Shown here: piece after piece, positions 8,032 through 16,618 of the stretch | How the letters are laid out: each line of letters opens with the position of its first letter | How positions within the stretch are numbered: position 1 is the stretch's first letter | Assembly: GCA_016719485.1 (NCBI GenBank) | Contig: JADJZB010000028.1 | Coordinates: 124,001-188,000 of the forward strand | Source: Holophagales bacterium | GTDB taxonomy: Bacteria > Acidobacteriota > Thermoanaerobaculia > UBA5066 | DNA length: 64,000 nt | Direction: 5' to 3' | Program-made: the position numbers and the translations under genes | Notes under the pieces: generated by a model | Told to the model about the DNA's origin: nothing | Database searches by the model: none | What the model saw: the letters and a program-made list of their open reading frames with translations, nothing else

Positions 8032-10098
8032 TCAAGCAATTCCATCCACGGCCGCGCCCGGCACGAGGAGGAGCCGCCGGGCGGCTTCGTCGCGCCAGCG
8101 GTTGATCTCGTCCCTTCCGAGGGAGCGTTCCTGGGAGCCGTAGGCGACCGTGAGGGTCGTCTTCACGAATCCCTCGGGAACACCTGCTCCACGCCAGAGG
8201 TACTTCGTATCGACCCGGAGGAGCTCGCCGGGGGCGTCCCGCCGGACGGCCGACTCGAGCGCCTCCCAGGCGACCGACAAGGGATGCGTCACGGTCAGGT
8301 CGACTTCGCTTCCCGGAAAGCGAGACGGCATCTCCACGGTCGACGGGGGCGGCGAAGCCGGGATCGCCGCGACGTCGACGTCCGCCACGACCGCCTCGCC
8401 GAGATCCCACGAGGAGGCGAGAGGCCCGGCGAGCACGCCGACCCAGCCGACGACCGTTCCGCCGGCCACGACCTCGGCCGACCGGCCGGGGGCGAGGAAC
8501 GGGAACGACGCGGGCCGGATCTGGGGCGCCCCGGCGCCGAAGCCGGCGTAAAGCGCGGCCACGGCACCCGATCCGTCGTAGAAGTCCGCGGGGCGCGACG
8601 CGGCGGCCCAGTGGGTTCCCCGGCGCCCGTGCAGGAGCACCGCCGCGCGCCGGCTTTCGACCGGCCTCCCCTCGACGAGAGCGTACGAACGGCCGACCTC
8701 GAACAGGGCGAGATCGGCGTGGCCGCGGCGAACGTTGTGCCGTGCGGAGCGGAGCAGGCCGATGACCGGGGTCGCCCTCATCGTCGTGAAAGGCTCGCCG
8801 AGGGCGTTGGCGATCACCGGGGCGGAGCCGGAGACGGCGGACGCGAACGGGGCGTTCTCCTCGGCCGAGACGAACGAATAGCTGCACGCCTCGACGAAGC
8901 CGGCCGCCGCGAGAACGTCGCGGGCGCGATCCTCCCGGGCGAGGATCGGCTCGGACCAGGTCGGGTTGAACGGCGGCGGGAGCGCCTCCGGGAGGGCACC
9001 GTACCCGACGACCCGGATGACCTCCTCGATGAGATCGCACTCCTGCTCGACGTCGATCCGCCAGCTCGGGACCGTCACCGCGAGGACACCCGGCTCCGTC
9101 TCCTTCACGCCGAAGGCGAGAGCCGAGAGGATCTCGACGGCGCGCGCGAACGGAACGTCCATCCCGAGGAACGAGACGAGGCGCGCGTGCCGGAGCTTCA
9201 CGACCTTCGGCGGGATCGCGCGGGCGAGGACGTCGATCACGCCGTGCGCCACCGTGCCGCCGCAGCCGGCGACGAGGAGCGCCGTGACCCTGTTCAGCCC
9301 TTCGACCGTCGTCGCCGGGTCGGCGCCGCGTTCGAAGCGGTGAGAGGCGTCGGTGTGCATCCCGAGGAGCCGCGCCGTCTTCCTCACCGCCGTGGCGCTG
9401 AAGTGGGCCGACTCGATGAGGACGCGCGTCGTCGACGGCGTGATCGCGGTGTGCAGGCCGCCCATGACGCCCGCGAGGGCGACGGGCCTTTCGGCGTCGG
9501 CGATGACGAGGTGCTCGGGCGAGAGCGTCCGCTCGACGCCGTCGAGCGTGACGAGGGTCTCCCCGGACCGTGCCCGCCGCACGACGATCGCGGGGCGGCC
9601 ATCCGGGCCCTTCGCGAGCGTGTCGAGGTCGAAGGCGTGCGTCGGCTGCCCGATGTCCCAGAGGACGTGGTTCGTGGCGTCGACCGGCGCGCTGATCGGG
9701 TTCATCCCGAGCGCCCGGAGACGCTCCTGGAGCGCAGGCGAGGCTTCGCGGACCCGAATCCCCTCGACGATCCTCGCCGAGTAGCGCGAGCAGAGCGCCG
9801 GCTCCTCGATCGCGACGGTCGCGAGCGCGGCGGCGTCGACCGGGCCTTCGGCGGGGGTGGGCGCGGGCACGTCGCGGAACTCCCGCCCGAGGGCGCAGGC
9901 GGCCTCCCGCGCGAGGCCGCGGTGGTTCATCCCGTCGGGCCGGTTCGCCGTCAGCTCGACGTCGAGGACGGCCTCGCGGCCCTCGCCTTCCGTCCCCTCG
10001 ACGATGAATCCGACGTCGGTCAGCCGGCGGCGGAGCGTCTCGAGATCGGGGAGCTCGCCGGGCAGGTACTGCCCGATCCATTCGAGGCGGAACTTCAT
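8032..10098 (-). CDS. pheT: Phenylalanyl-tRNA synthetase beta subunit, short form without the tRNA-binding OB domain
   Basis: A 688-residue beta subunit of the alpha2-beta2 PheRS, which charges tRNA-Phe. Seen: N-terminal MKFRLEWIGQYLPGE, then directly VLDVELTANRPDGMNHRGLAREAA (normally after residue 150), the B3/B4 editing domain (residues about 130-300), the B5 domain, a catalytic-like core and a C-terminal FDX-ACB domain (VDLTVTHPLSVAWEAL...). Compared with the usual 790-810 residues, the roughly 110-residue OB-fold tRNA-binding insertion after residue 40 is absent. The reading frame is intact, so this looks like a lineage form and not damage. It starts 4 bases after the pheS stop. Confidence 0.93.
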   Translation of the reverse strand: MKFRLEWIGQYLPGELPDLETLRRRLTDVGFIVEGTEGEGREAVLDVELTANRPDGMNHRGLAREAACALGREFRDVPAPTPAEGPVDAAALATVAIEEPALCSRYSARIVEGIRVREASPALQERLRALGMNPISAPVDATNHVLWDIGQPTHAFDLDTLAKGPDGRPAIVVRRARSGETLVTLDGVERTLSPEHLVIADAERPVALAGVMGGLHTAITPSTTRVLIESAHFSATAVRKTARLLGMHTDASHRFERGADPATTVEGLNRVTALLVAGCGGTVAHGVIDVLARAIPPKVVKLRHARLVSFLGMDVPFARAVEILSALAFGVKETEPGVLAVTVPSWRIDVEQECDLIEEVIRVVGYGALPEALPPPFNPTWSEPILAREDRARDVLAAAGFVEACSYSFVSAEENAPFASAVSGSAPVIANALGEPFTTMRATPVIGLLRSARHNVRRGHADLALFEVGRSYALVEGRPVESRRAAVLLHGRRGTHWAAASRPADFYDGSGAVAALYAGFGAGAPQIRPASFPFLAPGRSAEVVAGGTVVGWVGVLAGPLASSWDLGEAVVADVDVAAIPASPPPSTVEMPSRFPGSEVDLTVTHPLSVAWEALESAVRRDAPGELLRVDTKYLWRGAGVPEGFVKTTLTVAYGSQERSLGRDEINRWRDEAARRLLLVPGAAVDGIA

Positions 10099-10102
10099 GG
10101 CG

Positions 10103-11232
10103 TCATGTCCACGTCCGGTCGAGGAACCGGACGTCGTTCTCGAAGAGGAGCCGCAGGTCTGGGATGCCGTGAAGGAGCATTGCGATCCGGTCGATTCCCA
10201 TTCCGAACGCGAAGCCGGTGTAGCGCTCCGGGTCGATGCCGGCGTTCGCCAGGACGTTCGGGTGGACCATCCCGGCTCCCATGATCTCGATCCAGCCCGA
10301 GAAGGAGCAGATGCGGCAGCCCTTCTCGCAGAAGGCGCAGCTCACCGCGCAGTCGACGCCGGGCTCGACGAACGGGAAGAACGTGGGCGCGAGGCGCACC
10401 TCGGCGCGCCCCCCGAAGAAGCTCTTCGCAAAGGCCGCGAGCGTCCCGCGCAGGTGGGCGAACGTGATCCCCTCGTCGACCACGAGCCCTTCCATCTGGT
10501 GGAAGACCGGCGAGTGACGCGGGTCGATGTCGTCCTTGCGGTAGACGCGCCCGGGACAGAGGACCCGGATGGGGGGCTTGCGGCTCTCCATCGTCCGCAT
10601 CTGGACCGGGGACGTGTGCGTCCGGAGCAGCAGCGCGTCGCGCCCCGTCCCGCCCCCTCGACGAAGAACGTGTCCACCGCATCCCGCGCAGGATGGTCGG
10701 GCGGGAAGTTCAGCGATTCGAAGTTGTACCAGTCGGTCTCGATCTCGGGACCGTCGGCGACCTCGTATCCCAGGCCGCGGAACGACGCCTCGATCCGGCG
10801 CCTCACGATCGTCAGCGGGTGAAGGCGCCCCACCGTCGGCGTCCGCGGCGGGAGCGTGACGTCCACGGCCTTCGCCGCTTCGGCGAGAGCCGCTGCGCGG
10901 TCGGCCGACTCCGTCTCGAGAGCGTCGAGGCGGGCCTCGACCTCCTGCTTGAGGGCGTTCACGCCGGCACCGAAGGCGGACTTCTCCTCCTTCGGCACCT
11001 CCTTGAGGCGCGCCAGGAGCGCCGTGACGACGCCCTGCTTCTTGCCGAGCCAGCGGACCTTCAGCGCCGCCACGTCCGCCGGCAAGAGGCCGCCGCGAGA
11101 GATCGCGGCGGCCTCCGACTCGGACAATTCGACAGCGAAAAGGCCGCGGGCCTCCTCGACGGAGACCGGGCTCCCGGGGGGCGCTGCTTGCGGCCCCCCG
11201 GGCCCCCCGGCCTCGGGGCGAATGCCGCTCAT
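10103..11232 (-). CDS. pheS: Phenylalanyl-tRNA synthetase alpha subunit, apparent frameshift
   Basis: Catalytic alpha subunit of PheRS. Seen in the first frame (from ATG 11232): a coiled-coil N-terminal domain, then HPLTIVRRRIEASFRGLGYEVADGPEIE and NFPPDHPARDAVDTFFVEG. Seen in the second frame (to TGA 10103): MRTMESRKPPIRVLCPGRVYRKDD, HSPVFHQMEGLVVD, the FSGWIEIMGAGMV motif and GFAFGMGIDRIAMLLHGIPD. The two halves join only with a shift within about 10636-10656, a run of short C/G homopolymers where the family sequence would read DALLLRTHTSPVQ. pheS is normally essential, so a sequence error is the likeliest cause. The ends given assume one gene. Confidence 0.88.
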
Positions 11233-11243
11233 CCCCGCCCGCC

Positions 11244-11606
11244 TCAGGCGGCGGCGAGGGCGCTCTTGGCGGACGAGACGAGCGCCGTGAAGCCCTTCGG
11301 GTCCTGGAAGGCGATCTCGGCGAGGACCTTGCGGTTCACGTCCGAGCCGGCCTTCTTCAGCCCCGCCACCAGCTGCGAGTAGCTGATGTCGTTCATACGG
11401 GCGGCGGCGTTGATACGGGTGATCCAGAGCCCCCGGAACTCGCGCTTCTTCTGCTTGCGGTCGCGCGTGGCGTAGGCGAGCGAACGCTCGACCTGCAGCT
11501 CGGCGATGCGGAAGCAGTTGTGCTTGGTTCCGTAGTAGCCCTTTGCCAGATCCAGGATCCTCTTCCGGCGATCCTTCCTCTTTGTTCCGCGCTTGACGCG
11601 AGGCAT
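11244..11606 (-). CDS. rplT: 50S ribosomal protein L20
   Basis: A 120-residue L20, a primary 23S rRNA-binding protein needed early in large-subunit assembly. Seen: the signature MPRVKRGTKRKDRRKRILDL, KGYYGTKHNCFRIA, LAYATRDRKQKKREFRGLWI and TRINAAARMNDISYSQL. Length matches the family. It is 21 bases downstream of rpmI and 11 bases upstream of pheS, in the classical infC-rpmI-rplT-pheST order. In other bacteria L20 represses translation of this operon; no such leader structure was resolved here. Confidence 0.97.
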   Translation of the reverse strand: MPRVKRGTKRKDRRKRILDLAKGYYGTKHNCFRIAELQVERSLAYATRDRKQKKREFRGLWITRINAAARMNDISYSQLVAGLKKAGSDVNRKVLAEIAFQDPKGFTALVSSAKSALAAA

Positions 11607-11627
11607 GGCCTTATCTCCTCTTCCTTC

Positions 11628-11831
11628 TTACGCGTAGGGAAGCATCTTGCGGACGGTGTGCTCGTCGGCCTTGGCGACGAGGCCCGACTTGGCGAGCTGG
11701 CGCTTCCGGCCGGAGGCCTTCTTCGTCAGGATGTGCCGCGCCATCGCGTGGCCGCGCTTGAACTTTCCCTTGGCAGTGATCGTGAAGCGCTTCGCGGCGC
11801 CGCGGTGGGTCTTCCTCTTGTGGGTGGCCAT
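11628..11831 (-). CDS. rpmI: 50S ribosomal protein L35
   Basis: A 67-residue L35. Seen: THRGAAKRFTITAKGKFKRG, the AxHILTKK motif as ARHILTKKASGRKRQL, and the ending HTVRKMLPYA. Length and basic composition are normal for the family. It lies 58 bases after infC and just before rplT in the conserved initiation-factor/ribosomal operon. Confidence 0.96.
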   Translation of the reverse strand: MATHKRKTHRGAAKRFTITAKGKFKRGHAMARHILTKKASGRKRQLAKSGLVAKADEHTVRKMLPYA

Positions 11832-11889
11832 GGGCCGGGTTCTCCTTGCTCCAACGTGGTCCCAGGTTCGGTTCTGAGGCCGGGAATGA

Positions 11890-12438
11890 TCAGTGCTTCT
11901 TCGGCGGTCCGAAGATCATGTGCATCCGGTTGCCGAGCATCTCGGGGTTGCCCTCGGCGTGGGCCTTCCCCTCGAGGTCCTTGCTGAGACGCTGGAGGAC
12001 CTTGCGCCCGTTGTCGAGGCGGGACATCTCGCGGCCGCGGAACTGGATCGTGGCCTTGACCTTGTCCCCTTCCTCGAGGAACCGGACGATGTTCTTGATC
12101 TTGAAGTCGTAGTCGTGGTCGTCGATGTTCGGGCGGAACTTGACCTCCTTGACCTGGGTCACCTTCTGCTTCTTCTTCGACTCGTGCTCCTTCTTCTTCT
12201 TCTCGAAGGTGAACTTGCCGAAGTCCATGATCTTGCAGACCGGAGGCTGGGCCTGCTCCGCGATGATCACGACGTCGAGGGCCACCTCACGCGCCTTCGC
12301 GAGCGCGTCCTGTGGCGTGACGACCCCGAGCTGCTCGCCGTCCTCGGCGATGAGGCGCACCTCGGGAAAACGAAGGATGTACTCGTTGATCGGGGAGTTC
12401 TTCTGGGGGGGGATCCGTGGACCGCCTCGAAAGAAAAT
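11890..12438 (-). CDS. infC: Translation initiation factor IF-3, apparent AUU start
   Basis: IF-3, 182 residues from the start chosen. It keeps 30S subunits free and checks the start codon and initiator tRNA. Seen: NSPINEYI and EVRLIAEDGEQLGVV (N-domain), PPVCKIMDFGKFTFEKKKK (linker), VKEVKFRPNIDDHDYDFK and RFLEEGDKVKATIQFRGREM (C-domain). No ATG, GTG or TTG lies between an in-frame TAA (12456-12454) and Val at 12360, and starting at 12360 would delete the conserved IN-x-YI box. An ATT at 12438-12436 sits 7 bases after AGGAGG. An AUU start matches E. coli infC, where it lets IF-3 repress its own translation. Confidence 0.93.
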   Translation of the reverse strand: MFFRGGPRIPPQKNSPINEYILRFPEVRLIAEDGEQLGVVTPQDALAKAREVALDVVIIAEQAQPPVCKIMDFGKFTFEKKKKEHESKKKQKVTQVKEVKFRPNIDDHDYDFKIKNIVRFLEEGDKVKATIQFRGREMSRLDNGRKVLQRLSKDLEGKAHAEGNPEMLGNRMHMIFGPPKKH

Positions 12439-12451
12439 GGCGCTTCCTCCT
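12436..12451 (-). promoter_or_regulatory. Shine-Dalgarno and AUU start of infC
   Basis: On the minus strand AGGAGG is followed by AAGCGCC and then ATT. The strong ribosome-binding site at ideal spacing from a non-canonical codon decides the infC start and implies IF-3 autoregulation by start-codon discrimination, as known for E. coli infC. Confidence 0.8.
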
Positions 12452-12470
12452 GTTCGTTACGACGACGCGT

Positions 12471-14429
12471 TTACGTTCTGGCGGGCGCCGGGGCGCCCCA
12501 CGTCGCCGCACGCGCGACGACGGCCTGTTTCATCTCTGACACGACGTCTTCGAGCGGGCGCGACCCGAGGTCCCCCTCGTGCCGCTTGCGCAGCGAAACC
12601 GCTCCCGCCTCGCGCTCCTTCTCGCCGACGACGAGGAGGACGGGGACCTTCTCCAGCTCCCCGTGGCGGATCTTGGCACCCAGCTTCTCGTTCCGCTCGT
12701 CGATCGTCACCCGGAGCCCCGCCTCGCGCAGCGCGGCGGCGACGTTCCGGGAGTACTCGAGGAGCTTGTCGGAGACCGGGATGACGCGCGCCTGCTCGGG
12801 CGCGAGCCAGAGCGGGAAGTCGCCCCCCGTGTGCTCGACGAGGATCCCGAAGAACCGCTCGAGCGAGCCGAGGACCGCCCGGTGGAGGACCACCGGCCTC
12901 TTCTTCGACCCGTCCTCGGCCGTGTAGTCGAGGTCGAACTGCTCGGGGTTGGAGAAATCGACCTGCAGCGTCCCGAGCTGCCAGGGACGGCCGATCGCGT
13001 CGGTCACCTGGAAGTCGAGCTTCGGACCGTAGAAGGCGCCGTCTCCCGGGTTGATCTCGTACGCCCGGCCGCGCCGCTCGAACGTCGCGGCGAGCGCCTT
13101 CTCGGCGATTTCCCAGTTCTCGACCGTCCCCATGAACTTCTCGGGGCGCGTCGCCAGGGCGACCTTCACCTCGGGGAAGCCGAAGGCCCCGTAGACCTCG
13201 TCGATCAGGTCGATGAAGCGGTCCATCTCCGCCGGCAGCTGCTCCATGGTCACGAAGAGGTGGGCGTCGTCCTGGCAGAACGTCCGGACGCGCGTCAGCC
13301 CCTGGGTCACGCCCGAGCGCTCGTAGCGGTGGAGCCGCCCGAAGTCGGCGTAGCGGACCGGCAGGTCGCGGTAGGAGAAGGCCTGCTGCGAGAACATCAG
13401 GAAGTGACCCGGGCAGTTCATCGGCTTGATGCCGTACTCCCGCTCGTCCGCCACCGTGAAGAACATGTTCTCGTGGTAGTTCTGGTAGTGCCCCGACTTC
13501 TTGAAGAGCTCGACGTCGTAGACCTGCGGGGTCACGACCTCCGTGTACCCGTACTTCGGGTAGAGGCTCCGCATGTAGTCGACGAGGAGCGTGTAGACCG
13601 TCGCCCCCTTCGGGAGGAAGAACGGCGAGGCCGGCGCCCAGGGGTGGAAGAGGTAGAGCCCCAGCTCCTTGCCGAGCTTGCGGTGGTCGCGGGCCCGGGC
13701 CTGCTCCATCCGGTGCAGGTGCTCGTCCAGCTCCTTCTGGGAGAGGAACGCCGCCCCGTAGATCCGCTGGAGCATCGGCTTCGTCTCGTCGCCCTTCCAG
13801 TAGGCGCCGGCGGCGTGCGTCAGCTTGAAGACGCCGAGCTTCCCCGTCGCCGGGACGTGCGGCCCGCGGCAGAGGTCGATGAAGTCGGCCTGCCGGTAGC
13901 AGGAGAGGGAGCCCTCGGGGATGCCGGAGACGATCTCCACCTTGAGGTGGTCGCCCTGCTCCTCGAAGATCTTCACGGCCTCGGCCTTCGACATCTCGAG
14001 CCGCTCGACCGGGGCGTTCTCCGACACGATCTTCCGCATCTCGGCCTCGATGCTCTCGAGGTCCTCGGGCGTGAAGGGCCGGCCCGGGTCGAAGTCGTAG
14101 TAGAAGCCGTGCTCGATGGCCGGTCCGATTCCGATCTTCACGCCCGGGAAGAGGCGCTTCACGGCGTGGGCGGTCAGGTGGGCCGTCGAGTGCCGGTAGA
14201 CCTCGAGGGCGTCGGGGTGCTTCGGGGTGATGACCTCGAAGGCGCCGGAGGCCGTCAGCGGCCTCTTCAGGTCGAGTATCCGGCCGTCCACCTTCACCGC
14301 GAGGGCGTCCTTGGCGAGACGCGCCCCGATGGAAGCCGCCACGGCCTCGCCGGTCGTACCCGTAGCCACCTCCCGGACGGAACCGTCGGGAAGGGTCAGG
14401 CGGACGACTTGTTCGGCGATGGCAGACAT
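12471..14429 (-). CDS. thrS: Threonyl-tRNA synthetase
   Basis: A 652-residue class-II synthetase. Seen: N-terminal TGS domain (VRLTLPDGSVREVATGTTG, residues 8-65), editing domain with HSTAHLTAHAVKRLFPGVKIGIGP and the CRGPHVP motif, then the catalytic core with MNCPGHFLMFSQQAFSYRDLP, RVRTFCQDDAHLF and GAFYGPKLDF, and a C-terminal anticodon-binding domain (RVIPVSDKLLEYSRNVA). I chose ATG 14429 because GGAGGAGG lies 8 bases upstream; a further ATG six codons earlier has no better signal. It is 32 bases upstream of infC and 70 bases downstream of tRNA-Val(CAC). No T-box was seen in the leader. Confidence 0.95.
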   Translation of the reverse strand: MSAIAEQVVRLTLPDGSVREVATGTTGEAVAASIGARLAKDALAVKVDGRILDLKRPLTASGAFEVITPKHPDALEVYRHSTAHLTAHAVKRLFPGVKIGIGPAIEHGFYYDFDPGRPFTPEDLESIEAEMRKIVSENAPVERLEMSKAEAVKIFEEQGDHLKVEIVSGIPEGSLSCYRQADFIDLCRGPHVPATGKLGVFKLTHAAGAYWKGDETKPMLQRIYGAAFLSQKELDEHLHRMEQARARDHRKLGKELGLYLFHPWAPASPFFLPKGATVYTLLVDYMRSLYPKYGYTEVVTPQVYDVELFKKSGHYQNYHENMFFTVADEREYGIKPMNCPGHFLMFSQQAFSYRDLPVRYADFGRLHRYERSGVTQGLTRVRTFCQDDAHLFVTMEQLPAEMDRFIDLIDEVYGAFGFPEVKVALATRPEKFMGTVENWEIAEKALAATFERRGRAYEINPGDGAFYGPKLDFQVTDAIGRPWQLGTLQVDFSNPEQFDLDYTAEDGSKKRPVVLHRAVLGSLERFFGILVEHTGGDFPLWLAPEQARVIPVSDKLLEYSRNVAAALREAGLRVTIDERNEKLGAKIRHGELEKVPVLLVVGEKEREAGAVSLRKRHEGDLGSRPLEDVVSEMKQAVVARAATWGAPAPART

Positions 14430-14498
14430 GGCGACGACCTCCTCCAATCGAGCTGGTGGGGATTCGAGATCGAATTTCGGGAGGAGGGGGGAGCGGGA

Positions 14499-14574
14499 TG
14501 GTAGGCGCTAGCGGACTCGAACCGCTGACCCCTTCCGTGTGAAGGAAGTGCTCTACCGGCTGAGCTAAGCGCCT
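14499..14574 (-). tRNA. tRNA-Val (anticodon CAC)
   Basis: A complete 76-nt cloverleaf with encoded CCA. The acceptor stem pairs AGGCGCT with AGCGCCT, the D arm is CTTAGCTCAGCCGGTAGAGC, the anticodon stem CTTCC/GGAAG closes the loop TTCACAC (anticodon CAC, reading GUG), and the T arm contains GGTTCGAGTCC. It lies between another tRNA-Val and thrS, all minus, so it is probably processed from a shared transcript. Confidence 0.96.
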
Positions 14575-14596
14575 GCGAACGCAGTGGGAAGCGAGA

Positions 14597-14671
<75 letters not shown>

Positions 14672-14695
14672 AAAAGCTTCCCAGGGCTACCGGCA

Positions 14696-14782
14696 GGAGA
14701 CCTCGTGGAGGTACTTTGAACCCCGCCCTCGACCCGGAACTGATTCTCAAAAGACCCGCTCCGACCAATGGGCCGGAGCCGC
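14696..14782 (-). other. Structured leader upstream of the tRNA-Val pair
   Basis: The stretch between the promoter and the first tRNA begins, at the expected transcription start, with a hairpin GCTCCG-loop-CGGAGC. It then has a second arm containing GGTTCAAAGTACC that superficially resembles a T arm. It does not close into a full cloverleaf. It is probably just a structured 5' leader removed by processing; a decayed tRNA cannot be ruled out. Confidence 0.25.
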
Positions 14783-14784
14783 GG

Positions 14785-14813
14785 AGGATACGGGGACCGG
14801 CGGGAAGCGTCAA
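14785..14813 (-). promoter_or_regulatory. Sigma-70-type promoter for the tRNA-Val/thrS transcript
   Basis: On the minus strand TTGACG (14813-14808) and TATCCT (14790-14785) are separated by exactly 17 bases. Transcription would start near 14779, about 108 bases before tRNA-Val(GAC). There is no other good match between rpe and the tRNAs. Confidence 0.7.
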
Positions 14814-14833
14814 GCGGGCGTGGGGCGCGGGCC

Positions 14834-15499
14834 TCAGGGCCCGAGGAGCGCCTCCCGCAACCGCCGGACGTTCGTCGCGACGTCGCCCCTGAAGACGGCC
14901 GAGCCGGCGACGAGGACGGTGGCGCCGGCTTCGACGACCTCGCGCGCGTTGCCAGGCTTGATGCCGCCGTCGATCTCGAGCTCGGCCTTCGAGCCGATTG
15001 CGTCGAGCATCGCGCGGAGGCGGAGGACCCGCTGGGTGGCTCCGGGGATGAACGACTGGCCTCCGAAGCCGGGGTTCACGGACATGACGAGGACCTGGTC
15101 GACGTCCGGAAGGATCTCCTCGAGGGCGGAAAGGGGGGTCGCGGGGTTGAGCGTCACGCCCGCCTTCACACCCAGCTCCCTGATCTGCTGGATCGTCCGG
15201 TGGAGGTGGGGGCAGGTCTCGACGTGGACCGTCAGGACGTCGGCCCCGGCCTTCGCGAAGTCGGCGAGGTACCGCTCGGGCTCGACGATCATCAGGTGGA
15301 CGTCGAGGAGGGCGCCGGTCTCCTCGCGGAGGGGCCGGAGCGCCTCGACGACGAGCGGCCCGATCGTGATGTTCGGGACGAACCGGCCGTCCATGACGTC
15401 CACGTGGAGCCAGTCGGCGCCGGCGGCGACGGCTTCGCGGGCGTGGGCGGCGAGTCGGCCGAAGTCGGCGGAGAGGATGGAGGCGGCGAGCTTCGCCAT
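14834..15499 (-). CDS. rpe: Ribulose-phosphate 3-epimerase
   Basis: A 221-residue TIM-barrel enzyme interconverting ribulose 5-phosphate and xylulose 5-phosphate in the pentose phosphate pathway. Seen: ASILSADFGRL at the start, the metal-site segments WLHVDVMDGRFVPNITIGP and DVHLMIVEPERYL, VLVMSVNPGFGGQSFIP, LEIDGGI and the phosphate-binding VLVAGSAVF. Length is normal. It precedes the tRNA-Val promoter on the same strand and is divergent from the glycosyltransferase at 15644. Confidence 0.96.
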   Translation of the reverse strand: MAKLAASILSADFGRLAAHAREAVAAGADWLHVDVMDGRFVPNITIGPLVVEALRPLREETGALLDVHLMIVEPERYLADFAKAGADVLTVHVETCPHLHRTIQQIRELGVKAGVTLNPATPLSALEEILPDVDQVLVMSVNPGFGGQSFIPGATQRVLRLRAMLDAIGSKAELEIDGGIKPGNAREVVEAGATVLVAGSAVFRGDVATNVRRLREALLGP

Positions 15500-15643
15500 G
15501 GCGCCATCTTCTCCGAGAAACGGCCCGGCGTCGAAGCTCAGGCGACAGGCTCGCCGGGAGAAGCGCAGACCAGGCGATATCCGGCCATACGACGAGCCGC
15601 TCGCGCCTGAGATCGAGCCGGACCTCGGCTATGCTCGCCGTTC

Positions 15644-16618
15644 GTGAAGCTCGTCATCCAGATTCCCGCGTGGGACGAGGAGGGGCAGATCGCGGCCGCC
15701 GTCCGCGAGCTGCCCCGGCAGGTGCCCGGCTTCTCGACGGTGGAGGTCCTCGTCGTCGACGACGGCTCGACCGACGCCACGTCGCGCGTGGCGAAGGAGG
15801 CCGGGGCCGACCACGTCCTCCGGCTCGGTATTCACAGGGGGCTGGCCGTCGCGTGGCGGGCGGGCCTCGACCGCGCCCTCGCCCTCGGGGCCGACGTCAT
15901 CGTCTCGACCGACGCCGACCGGCAGTACGCCGCCTCCGATGTCGTCACGCTCGTCGGGCCGATCCTGCGTGGAGAGGCCGAGATCGTCGTCGGCGACCGC
16001 GGCGTCGCGACGAAAGCCGATTTCTCGCCCGGCAAGCGGCTCGTCCAGCGGCTCGGCTCCTGGGTGGTGCGGCGTGCCTCGGGCACCGACGTCCCCGACG
16101 CCACGTCGGGTTTTCGGGCATTGACGCGGGAGGCGGCGCTGCGGCTCAACGTCTACACCCGGATGACCTACACGACCGAGACGCTGATCCAGGCGGGGCA
16201 CAAGAACATGGCGGTCCGCTCCGTCCGCGTCGGGACGAACCCGCCGGTCCGGCCCTCGCGGCTCTTCCGGCGGACGTCGCGTTACGTCCTCGTCCAGGGA
16301 GCGAACATCCTGCGGATGTCGGCCCTCTACAAGCCGCTTCCCGTCTTCCTCGGGCTGTCGGCGATCCTGTTCCTCCTCGGGACGGGGCTTTTCGCGCGTT
16401 ACGTCTGGTTCCTCGCCACGCGGGAGACCCCCGGCGCGCACATCCAGTCGCTCCTTCTCGCCACGGTCTTCCTCGTCGGCTCCTTCCTCTCGTTCCTGAC
16501 GGGCCTCCTCGCCGACCTGATCTCGATCAACCGGACGCTCATGGAGGAGATCCTGCTTCGCCTGCGCCGCCAGGAGGCGGCCCGGGGCGCCGAGGACCGT
16601 GACGACGCCCGAGGGTGA
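15644..16618 (+). CDS. Family 2 glycosyltransferase, DPM1/DPG-synthase-like with C-terminal membrane helices
   Basis: A 324-residue inverting GT-A enzyme that probably moves a sugar from a nucleotide or polyprenyl donor at the inner membrane. Seen: IQIPAWDEEGQIAAAVREL, VLVVDDGSTDATS, STDADRQYAASDV (metal-binding DAD), GTDVPDATSGFRALTREAA, and two C-terminal transmembrane segments (about residues 230-300). The GTG start is at 15644. A TATGCT at 15630-15635 with CTGAGA 17 bases upstream would give a nearly leaderless message. It overlaps the following LPG-synthase-like gene by 20 bases, so the two likely act together on a membrane lipid or cell-surface substrate. Confidence 0.88.
   Translation: MKLVIQIPAWDEEGQIAAAVRELPRQVPGFSTVEVLVVDDGSTDATSRVAKEAGADHVLRLGIHRGLAVAWRAGLDRALALGADVIVSTDADRQYAASDVVTLVGPILRGEAEIVVGDRGVATKADFSPGKRLVQRLGSWVVRRASGTDVPDATSGFRALTREAALRLNVYTRMTYTTETLIQAGHKNMAVRSVRVGTNPPVRPSRLFRRTSRYVLVQGANILRMSALYKPLPVFLGLSAILFLLGTGLFARYVWFLATRETPGAHIQSLLLATVFLVGSFLSFLTGLLADLISINRTLMEEILLRLRRQEAARGAEDRDDARG

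Noticed and set aside
10636..10656. Programmed frameshifting in pheS
   Set aside because: No slippery heptamer or downstream pseudoknot recognised, and PheS is not known to need one.
12358..12360. GTG 12360 as the infC start
   Set aside because: It would delete the conserved N-terminal IF-3 box and has no ribosome site.
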